Positions 1 to 5,225 of a stretch of DNA of 5,225 bases are shown in pieces. Source of the DNA: Candidatus Competibacteraceae bacterium (GTDB taxonomy: Bacteria; Pseudomonadota; Gammaproteobacteria; Competibacterales; Competibacteraceae); contig JAAUQA010000282.1 in NCBI GenBank assembly GCA_012032855.1, positions 1-5,225 on the forward strand, read 5' to 3'. Each line of letters begins with the position of its first letter. Positions within the stretch are counted from its first letter, which is position 1. Position numbers and translations under genes: made by a program. Under the pieces are notes generated by a model. The model searched no databases. It had not been told where the DNA came from and saw only the letters and a list, made by a program, of their open reading frames with translations.

Positions 1-186
1 CGCGCCAAAGCGCACTCGCATGGCGGATTCCCTGAGCAAGCTCAGGTGGTCCGGCTTGAGGCCCTCCAGAAAGGGATGCCGCGCGAGGACGATCTCCAAG
101 GGTTCAGCGGCCGTGGGCTCCGGGTTCGGAGTCGAACTCGAACTCGAACTGGAACTCGGAGGAGTAGGATGGGCTCGATTCTTCAT
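1..186 (-). CDS. Cyclic nucleotide-binding domain protein, N-terminal 62 residues (runs off left edge)
   Basis: Reading leftward from ATG at 186-184, the frame is open to the window edge (62 codons). Residues 1-30 are low-complexity: a basic start, prolines, eight consecutive serines (11-18), then Pro/Glu/Thr. From about residue 32 it reads IVLARHPFLEGLKPDHLSLL and then MRVRFGA, the typical entry into a cyclic-nucleotide-binding (Crp/Fnr-type sensor) fold, in which a short helix pair precedes the first beta strand. The phosphate-binding cassette and any HTH or channel domain lie outside the window, so I cannot say whether it is a transcription factor or a cNMP-gated protein. ATG is preferred because a GGAG sequence lies just upstream (195-192). 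It lies 185 bp downstream of the ATPase remnant on the same strand, so co-transcription is possible. The domain call is fairly sure; the function is open. Confidence 0.75.
   Translation of the reverse strand, partial: MKNRAHPTPPSSSSSSSSTPNPEPTAAEPLEIVLARHPFLEGLKPDHLSLLRESAMRVRFGA
133..156 (-). repeat. Hexanucleotide repeat encoding an eight-serine tract
   Basis: Four tandem 6-bp units lie inside the cNMP-binding gene: on the + strand CGAACT three times and then GGAACT. On the coding strand these are AGT-TCN pairs encoding Ser11-Ser18. Because the unit is two codons long, gain or loss of units would lengthen or shorten the linker without breaking the frame. Confidence 0.8.
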
Positions 187-191
187 AGTGT

Positions 192-213
192 CTCCGCCTC
201 GGCTTCGAGGCGG
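192..213 (-). promoter_or_regulatory. Perfect hairpin next to and partly covering the ribosome-binding site of the cNMP-binding gene
   Basis: Positions 194-201 and 206-213 are perfectly complementary (8-bp stem, 4-base loop). In the leftward mRNA it reads CCGCCUCG-AAGC-CGAGGCGG, followed directly by AGACACU and the AUG at 186. The GGAG Shine-Dalgarno sequence (195-192) overlaps the last two bases of the 3' arm, so folding could limit ribosome access. No U-run follows, so it is not a standard intrinsic terminator. The rest of the 187-371 gap shows no other feature I can support. Confidence 0.45.
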
Positions 214-371
214 GCCCAACAAAATCGTCGGCGATCGCGCTGGACGGACGCTGGATCAACCTATCCCGCCCACCCCATTCCGGCTTGCCCGGGTTTGGGA
301 AGAACTCACCCGATTTTGCGGGGGAATGGCCGAGCCACCGTGAGGGCAAGACGCCGAAATTGCGCGGGCAA

Positions 372-1805
372 TCAGGGCTTTCCGCCATGGGAAATGTCGT
401 TCGGGCTGGCGGGAGAGACGTTGCGTTCCCGGCCAACATGGCGGCGCACCCACTTTTCGAATTCAACGACGCAATAAACCATCAGCCCGACACCCGTGAT
501 ATAAAGCCAGGAAGCGGCGTCAAGCGGCGCGGTGTGGAAGAGTGCATTCATGATCGGGAGATGAGTGAAGGCCAGTTGAGCTCCAAGCATGGCGCCGATT
601 CCGGCGAAAATCCAGCGGTTGCTTCCAAGACCCACGCAAAACATGGAATGCAGCAAGGACCGGCAATTGAGCAGGTAGAAGAGCTCGACCATCACAATGA
701 CATTGGCGACGGTCGTGCGCGCCTCGATGAGGTTCTTTCCGCGCACGTGCTGTTCCCACAGGAACGCGCCAAACGCGCCCGCCAGCATGAGCAGCGTGAC
801 GAGGCCGGTGCGCATGACCAAGGGATAGGTGAGAATGGGTTGATCGGGCTCGCGCGGAGGCCGGCGCATCAAATCCCGCTCCTTCGGCTCGAAGACAAGC
901 ATCAACCCAAGCAGAATCGCCGTCGTCATGTTGATCCACAACAATTGCACGGGAAGCGCCGGCAAGGCGGTGCCCAGAAAAATGGCCGACAGCAGGATCA
1001 GGGCTTCTCCGCCATTGGTCGGCAGGGTCCAAATGATGAATTTCGTCAAATTATCAAACACCCCGCGCCCCTCCTCCACCGCCGCCTCGATGCTGGCAAA
1101 ATTATCGTCGGTGAGCAGCATGTCGGCCGCGCCCTTCGCCACGTCGGTGCCGGTGATGCCCATGGCCACGCCGATGTCGGCCTTTTTGAGGGCCGGCGCA
1201 TCGTTGACGCCATCGCCGGTCATGCCCACCAGATGGTGCTGGTCTTGCAGCGCTTTAACCAGAGCAAACTTATGCTCCGGGAATACCTGGGCAAAACCAT
1301 CGGCCTGCATCAGTTGCTGGCTAAGATCAGCGCGCATCCTGCCATCGTCACCCAGACCGAGCTGGTTAACCGCCAGAATATTCGAGCCGAGACCGAGCTG
1401 AGCGGCTATCTCCTTGGCGATAGCGAGATTGTCGCCCGTGACCATCTTGATCCGCACGCCGTGGGCGCGGGCGCTGGTGATCGTTTCGGCAGCATCTTCC
1501 CGGGGCGGATCGAAGAGCGGCAGCAAACCTAGGAAGTTCCAGCCATGGCCGTCATTACGGGCTACGCCCAGCGCCCGATAGCCTTTGGCGGCGATTTCAT
1601 TGACGGTTTGTTCCGCTTGTGCCCGGGTAGCGTCATCCACGTGGCAGAGCTTGAGAATGACTTGAGGCGCGCCTTTGCTGACGCTGAAAGTACCGTTACC
1701 GTCACTCGTCAGGGTCGCTTCGGTCCGTTTGCCGACCGGGTCGAAGGCAACCAGTCCCAGAGCTAGATAGAGCAGGTAGTCGCCGATAGTGAGTACCGCA
1801 CTTTT
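372..1805 (-). pseudogene. Mosaic, truncated P-type cation-transporting ATPase (P3A-like front, P2-like C-terminus)
   Basis: The frame is open from just after a TGA (1808-1806) to TGA at 374-372, 477 residues, with no initiation codon before GTG at 1640. Residues about 3-19 ([17 protein letters not shown]) resemble transmembrane segment 3 of P3A proton ATPases. They run straight into FDPVGKRTEAT (21-31) of the nucleotide-binding domain, so segment 4 and the DKTGT phosphorylation site are absent. Next come KGAP (44-47, ATP binding), DPPR (99-102), the TGD hinge (123-125) and GDGVNDAP (197-204). After IGVAM (215) the text becomes GITGTDVAKGAADMLLTDD and a membrane domain typical of P2-type cation pumps (LLWINMTTAILLGLMLVFEP and further helices). 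Intact members are roughly 800-900 residues. Without the actuator domain and the phosphorylated Asp it cannot run a P-type cycle. Either it is a relic of deletion and recombination, or an assembly chimera. Confidence 0.8.
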
Positions 1806-1832
1806 TCATCACCGACAGCGGCCAGGATACGG

Positions 1833-1859
1833 CGATTTTTCTCAAGCCGATTTTCAAGC
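1833..1859. repeat. Imperfect direct repeat, 15 and 12 bp, adjacent
   Basis: CGATTTTTCTCAAGC (1833-1847) is followed immediately by CGATTTTCAAGC (1848-1859). The copies differ by a 3-base gap. It lies in the unassigned stretch, about 35 bp from the point where ATPase similarity stops. Confidence 0.5.
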
Positions 1860-2005
1860 TTTTTAATACCCGGTGTCAGCGGTTTTCGGCCGTCCAACTG
1901 GCGCACACCTCGCTCATCACGATTTACGCTTAATGACCCTCGCCATCTTTTCAGGGCGGTTTACGCCGGTCGGATAGCAGACAGGCAAACCCTGTATGGT
2001 CCATC

Positions 2006-2033
2006 TTGCCAACAAAGTCCAAGTCGATATGAT
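2006..2033 (+). promoter_or_regulatory. Possible sigma-70 promoter for the acyltransferase-glucanotransferase pair
   Basis: TTGCCA (2006-2011) and TATGAT (2028-2033) are separated by 16 bp and each matches the housekeeping consensus at five of six bases. Transcription would begin near 2040, leaving almost no leader before the TTG at 2046. That conflicts with using the AGGGG at 2034-2038 as ribosome-binding site. At most one of the two signals can serve a start at 2046 from this promoter. Confidence 0.35.
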
Positions 2034-2038
2034 AGGGG
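2034..2038 (+). promoter_or_regulatory. Ribosome-binding site AGGGG deciding the TTG start
   Basis: AGGGG lies 7 bases before TTG at 2046, an ideal spacing. It is the reason for choosing a TTG start where no in-frame ATG is near. Confidence 0.5.
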
Positions 2039-2045
2039 TTATCAT

Positions 2046-2742
2046 TTGTTAAAAGACACTGCCCTGCGCCATCGCGCACAACCTCCACCGCGTACCTTTC
2101 TCGTGTTCCCCATCCTCCGTTTCCTGTTTTTCGCAGTGCTGATCAGGCCGGTAATCTTCCTGATCTTGGGTATCAATATCCGCCGCCCGGAGTGTTTGCC
2201 GAAAACGGGACCGGCGATCATCGTTGCCAATCACAACAGCCATCTGGATACGCCGGTGCTGATGTCGCTGTTACCGCTAAGCCTGTTGCATCGCATCCGG
2301 CCGGTAGCATCCGCTGATTATTTTTTAAGCCAGCGCTGCTGGCCTGGTTCGCCACCCGAATCATCGGCATTATTCCGCTTCCACAGGGCAGTCGCCGCCC
2401 CAAGGATGAGTTGTTCGCGGAAATGATTGAGGCGCTCAATGAAGGCGCTATTCTTATTCTGTTTCCCGAGGGCACGCGGGGCGAACCGAACAGTTCGGCA
2501 AATTCAAAAAAGGCATCGCCGTGCTGGCCGAAAGCTTGCCGCAAACACCGATTCATTCGGTTTATCTGCACGGGTTGGGAAAAGCGTTACCCAAAGGGGA
2601 AATGTTATTGGTACCGTTCTTCTGCGATGCGTTCGTCGCCGAGCCGCTGTATTGGAACGGCAACCGACGGGCGTTCATGGAATTATTAGACGGAACCATG
2701 CGCCAGCTTGCCCAGGAAGGGCGCTTTGCAGCTTGGGAGTGA
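2046..2742 (+). CDS. PlsC-like 1-acylglycerol-3-phosphate acyltransferase, with two frameshifts
   Basis: Likely transfers an acyl chain to lysophosphatidic acid or a related lysophospholipid at the inner membrane. Three frames join into about 232 residues, a usual length for small PlsC proteins. Residues about 18-42 are hydrophobic (membrane anchor). NHNSHLD (62-68) contains the catalytic HX4D motif at His63 and Asp68, and FPEGTR (about 140-145) is the glycerophosphate-binding motif. The first break is in the T run at 2321-2326, where one more T gives [12 protein letters not shown]. The second is at 2486-2490, where one more G gives [11 protein letters not shown]. Without correction the first frame stops at about 126 residues and lacks the FPEGTR block. 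The TTG start is chosen from AGGGG upstream; a GTG at 2103 is an alternative. It ends 39 bp before the glucanotransferase on the same strand. Family assignment is firm; the exact acceptor and whether the gene is truly broken are not known. Confidence 0.82.
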
Positions 2743-2781
2743 CCATTCATCTTCCCACCAACCGAACCGGCTGGCATACTC

Positions 2782-4769
2782 ATGCGAGCCGACACATTGC
2801 TGCAGGGGAACCCGGTGTACAGTCATTTCGCATTCGAAAGTTATCGCTATTGTATTACCGAAGGATTACGCGTATTGGGTGTGGACAATCTGTTTTTACA
2901 AATCCATGATCCGAGCTTTCCGAGCTTCGAAGACGAAGAAACCGGCCGCGGTTCGCCCTATACACGCGGGGCTGCGGGCTTTCTCAAACGGGTACGCAAC
3001 GTCGGCTTTAACGGATTGCAGCTGGGCCCGCAAGGCATTACCTCGGTCGATAACCCTTCCCCCTACGATGGCACATTCTTCTCCCGCAATCCGCTGTCAG
3101 TTGCCTTGGCCTCTCTGCGGCGTGACGGCTTGCTTAGTGCCGGGGACCTGGACGAACTGCTAGCTGATCGACCAAACGGTCGTGAACGGGTGCAGTATCG
3201 ATTCGCCTTCGAAGCGACGCAAGCAGCGCTGAATGCCGCTTATGAGAATTTTCGTCGCCAACGGGAACGCAAAGAACCCCAGGCGCGCTGGCTAACCAAG
3301 CGGCTTGCTGATTTCCGGGTCGCCAACGCGGACTGGCTGGGGAGGGATGCGCTATATGCGGCTTTGGCCGAACAGCGCCGCGGACAGAGTTGGCAAAACT
3401 GGCTCGACGACGCCGGCCGGCCCCACGGCGATCAACGGCTTTGGGACCGACGCCGGGTGAAGAGCGGGCCTTGCAGAGTCGGCGGGACGAACTGACTAGA
3501 ACCCACGCCACGGCTATAGAACGCTATGCCTTGATTCAACTGCTGGCTCATGAACAGCACGATCGTTTACGGTTACTGTGCGCCGAACTGAGGTTGAAGG
3601 TTTACGCCGATCTACAGATTGGCATGTCGAATCAGGACGCTTGGAATTACCGTGCATTGTGCCTCAGGGATTGTCGTATGGGCGCACCACCCAGCCGAAC
3701 CAATCCTGAGGGCCAGCCGTGGGGCTTCATGGTCTTGGATCCACGCCAATATTTCGCCATTGACGGTGGCCCCGGCCCGGTTATGCACTTCGTGGACAGG
3801 CGGCTAGACAAGATGTTTGCCGAGTACGACGGTCTGCGGGTGGACCATCCGCAAGGGTGGGTGTGTCCGTGGGTTTATCGCACGGATATCCCTAATCCAT
3901 TTCAAGCGGTGCAGAACGGTGCCCGGTTGTTTTCCTCCCCCGATTTGCCCGATCACCCGCAATTACGCCACTTCGCCCTGGTGCGGGCGGAGCAGTTGAA
4001 TCGCGATTTGCCCCGCCACGCCGATCACTGGGAACGCGAACTCGACGAAGAACAGGTCACCCGCTATGCTGCCTTGTTTTCCCGGCTCGCCCCGCAAGAT
4101 ATGACTGGTCGGCAAGAGGTCATGTGTGAGGTGCTGAGCACTATGCCCTACCCGTTGCGCCGGGTTATGGAACGGCACGGCTTAGGCCGGTTTCGGGTGC
4201 TGCAAAACGCTGATCCCAATGACCCGTATGATGTTTACCGCAGCGACAACGCCCAGCCCGCCGATTGGATCATGCTGGGCAATCACGACACCCGGCCCAT
4301 TTGGCAGCTGGCAAGACATTGGTGTACCAGCGGCCAAGCGCAGGATCGCGCCGCCGACCTGAGTCGACGATTGGTTCCCAATGAGACTGAACGTCCGGCT
4401 TGGATAACCCATGTCGCCAGCCATCCCGGCGTTCTGGTCCATGCCCTGTTCGCCGACATGCTGCACAGCAAGGCTCGCAACATTATGGTCTTCGTGTCGG
4501 ATATGTTGGGCGTTCAGGAACGTTACAACACACCGGGCACCATTAGCGACAACAACTGGTCATTACGGGTGCCGCCGGATTTTGAGGAATCCTATCTGAG
4601 CAAAGTCGCCGAGGACCAAGCACTCAGCATACCCTATGCACTGCTACTGGCACTCAAAGCCCGTTCTGATCAAGTGGATAGGACATTAATCATGGCTATG
4701 GAAGTCGAGGTGGAACGACTACGCGCGTTGGGTCGTTCATTTGCGGGTAATGGGGGCGATCAGCGCTGA
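2782..4769 (+). CDS. malQ: 4-alpha-glucanotransferase, GH77 (MalQ type), with one frameshift
   Basis: Disproportionates maltodextrins by moving alpha-1,4-glucan segments; cytoplasmic glycogen or maltodextrin metabolism. With one added C at about 3447 (DQRLW-DPTPGEE) the two frames give 662 residues, near the long MalQ form (E. coli about 694). The N-terminal part has the GH77 block GLQLGPQG...SPYDGTFFSRNPLSV. A helical, charged insert-like region (about 145-250) follows. Then come DLQIGMSNQDAW and the catalytic candidates: nucleophile Asp355 in GLRVDHPQG (codon 3843-3845), acid/base Glu450 in VMCEVL (4128-4130) and Asp503 in GNHDTRP (4287-4289). Asp355 to Glu450 spans 95 residues, against roughly 45-50 in well-studied GH77 enzymes, so there is an insertion here, and the motifs around Glu450 and Asp503 are divergent. 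The ATG has no good Shine-Dalgarno sequence; translation may be coupled to the acyltransferase. Family call confident; malQ is used in the broad sense. Confidence 0.85.
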
Positions 4770-4787
4770 ATGTTATTCAACGCTTTT
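4762..4787 (+). terminator. Intrinsic terminator-like hairpin spanning the glucanotransferase stop codon
   Basis: AGCG (4762-4765) pairs with CGCT (4781-4784) and TGAAT (4767-4771) with ATTCA (4775-4779), around a C-A mismatch and a GTT loop. A four-T run (4784-4787) begins at the base of the stem. The stop codon TGA (4767-4769) lies in the 5' arm. The T tract is short, so efficiency may be partial. Confidence 0.5.
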
Positions 4788-4818
4788 GGCTGAGTGGCGC
4801 AGATGGTAGGGTATACAT

Positions 4819-4843
4819 TTAAATCAACCGTTAAATCAACCGT
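4819..4843 (+). repeat. Perfect 12-bp tandem repeat upstream of the last gene
   Basis: TTAAATCAACCG occurs twice head to tail (4819-4830 and 4831-4842), with one further base (T) continuing the period. It ends 15 bp before a consensus -10 element. Two same-facing copies one helical turn apart (12 bp) would suit a regulator binding in tandem. A chance duplication cannot be excluded. Confidence 0.7.
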
Positions 4844-4863
4844 GCTGTATTCCCAAATATAAT
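4836..4863 (+). promoter_or_regulatory. Promoter-like region of the last gene (consensus -10, weak -35)
   Basis: TATAAT at 4858-4863 is a perfect -10 hexamer in an AT-rich stretch. The best -35 at a 16-bp spacing, TCAACC (4836-4841), is poor and lies inside the 12-bp tandem repeat, as expected for an activator-dependent promoter. Transcription would start near 4870, about 16 bases before the ATG. Confidence 0.45.
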
Positions 4864-4885
4864 ATAACTATCGCTAACCACTGCC

Positions 4886-5225
4886 ATGAACTCAGCCAAA
4901 AAACTCCACCGCTACGCCAAGCAACTCGCTAAACAACTGGCCAAGCAGCAAATGCCGCCTATAGACGAAGCGCTGCTGAATTATCTCGACAACAACCCGG
5001 AGTACCTCTTAGACAGTCTTCATGCGTTAGTCGAGCAGTTACACGATGAGGCCAACGACGAGAGTCTGGTCAACGCGTATTTATTGCTGATCCACGTCCA
5101 TCTGGAACAAATCCGCTATCAGGTCGATCGCAACTACGATTGGGCGAAAGAATTAGTTGCCGATTTCCAGCAGCAAGTATTGGATTTAGCCCGCACCAGG
5201 CAATTGCCGGATACCCTGTTGGGGC
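4886..5225 (+). CDS. Unrecognised soluble alpha-helical protein, N-terminal 113 residues (runs off right edge)
   Basis: ATG at 4886 opens a frame that stays open to the window end. An in-frame TAA at 4865-4867 excludes a longer start, and no other start codon lies between. There is no clear Shine-Dalgarno sequence (the leader is CGCTAACCACTGCC). With the -10 element at 4858 the message would have a very short leader. The N-terminus is basic and repetitive (YAKQLAKQLAKQQ, residues 10-22), then acidic and Leu-rich, with NYLDNNPEYLLDSLHALVEQ and later DFQQQVLDLARTRQLP. No cysteine cluster, signal peptide or transmembrane segment is visible, and it looks mostly helical. I do not recognise a family. 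It follows the terminator-like hairpin and has its own promoter-like signals, so it is probably a separate unit from the glucanotransferase. That it is a real gene is supported by consistent reading and codon use, not by homology. Confidence 0.7.
   Translation, partial: MNSAKKLHRYAKQLAKQLAKQQMPPIDEALLNYLDNNPEYLLDSLHALVEQLHDEANDESLVNAYLLLIHVHLEQIRYQVDRNYDWAKELVADFQQQVLDLARTRQLPDTLLG
4916..4951 (+). repeat. Three imperfect 12-bp repeats encoding AKQL-type units
   Basis: GCCAAGCAACTC, GCTAAACAACTG and GCCAAGCAGCAA are in frame and give AKQL, AKQL, AKQQ at residues 11-22 of the last protein. Synonymous changes between copies indicate selection at protein level or an old duplication. Confidence 0.6.

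Larger units (their letters stand above)
1806..2045. other. Unassigned DNA between the ATPase remnant and the acyltransferase
   Basis: No intact gene is visible in these 240 bp. The most protein-like reading is leftward: a frame with [12 protein letters not shown] and [14 protein letters not shown] ends at a TGA near 1953-1951. One added base would continue it into a frame (about 1954 to 1763) rich in charged residues, for example [21 protein letters not shown] recognise neither part and neither has a convincing start. The rightward strand carries only promoter-like signals for the acyltransferase near its right end. It may hold the end of a degraded leftward gene or be non-coding sequence brought in by a rearrangement. 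Confidence 0.4.

Noticed and set aside
285..1532. Long rightward open frame (415 codons) across the ATPase region
   Set aside because: It is antisense to the ATPase frame, rich in His/Gln/Arg, and matches no family, while the opposite strand carries clear P-type ATPase motifs.
1917..2045. 42-codon leftward frame beginning at the ATG at 2045
   Set aside because: No ribosome-binding site and no recognisable sequence; the other leftward frames in the same stretch look more protein-like.
1996..2052. Short rightward frame (18 codons, [12 protein letters not shown]...) ending over the acyltransferase start, as a possible leader peptide
   Set aside because: It has no ribosome-binding site and no regulatory codon run, and it begins upstream of the predicted -10 element.
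2739..2909. GTG at 2739 overlapping the acyltransferase stop as an alternative glucanotransferase start
   Set aside because: It opens a different frame whose product ([16 protein letters not shown]...) is not GH77-like; the GH77 frame has a stop at 2740-2742 and its first ATG at 2782.
4788..4812. GGCTGAGTGGCGCAGATGGTAG, resembling a tRNA D-arm
   Set aside because: No acceptor stem, anticodon arm or T-loop (GGTTCRA) can be placed around it.
4786..4819. Second promoter with TTGGCT and TATACA
   Set aside because: The spacer is 20 bp, too long for a sigma-70 promoter, and the -35 sits directly after the terminator hairpin.
1..5225. CRISPR array, transposase gene or terminal inverted repeats
   Set aside because: No regularly spaced repeats, no recognisable transposase or integrase motif and no paired inverted ends were seen, including around the breakpoints at about 1750 and 1800.

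Overview
The window is bacterial DNA of moderately high GC (about 55-58% where I counted). It has two divergent halves. Positions 1 to about 1800 read leftward: a P-type cation ATPase remnant, then the start of a cyclic-nucleotide-binding protein that runs off the left edge. Positions 2046 to 5225 read rightward: a PlsC-type acyltransferase, a GH77 4-alpha-glucanotransferase (MalQ type), and the start of an unrecognised protein that runs off the right edge. The right half has a gammaproteobacterial feel. The serine-tract protein and the ATPase C-terminus recall proteins of Verrucomicrobiota-like genomes. Both are impressions from protein style, not a taxonomic call.

The main oddity is the ATPase. 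Read from its 5' end (about 1800 down to 372) it is a mosaic. A short piece resembling transmembrane segment 3 of a P3A proton ATPase is joined to the nucleotide-binding and hinge region of the same family. Everything between is missing, including the DKTGT phosphorylation site. At the universally conserved GDGVNDAP motif (1161-1223) the protein switches to a P2-type C-terminal membrane domain. It has no start codon and no phosphorylatable aspartate, so it is a dead remnant, or the window is a chimeric assembly joined at a motif shared by different ATPase genes.

In the right half the acyltransferase needs two one-base corrections and the glucanotransferase one to be read end to end. All three are apparent losses next to short homopolymers, and family motifs are intact in every segment. 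Consensus error therefore looks at least as likely as true decay. With the frames repaired, the genes encode proteins of about 232 and 662 residues, lie 39 bp apart on one strand, and probably form an operon that ends in a hairpin terminator at the glucanotransferase stop codon. A promoter-like region with a perfect 12-bp tandem repeat then precedes the last, partial gene.

I found no CRISPR array, tRNA, rRNA or recognisable insertion sequence. About 240 bp (1806-2045) between the two halves remain unassigned.
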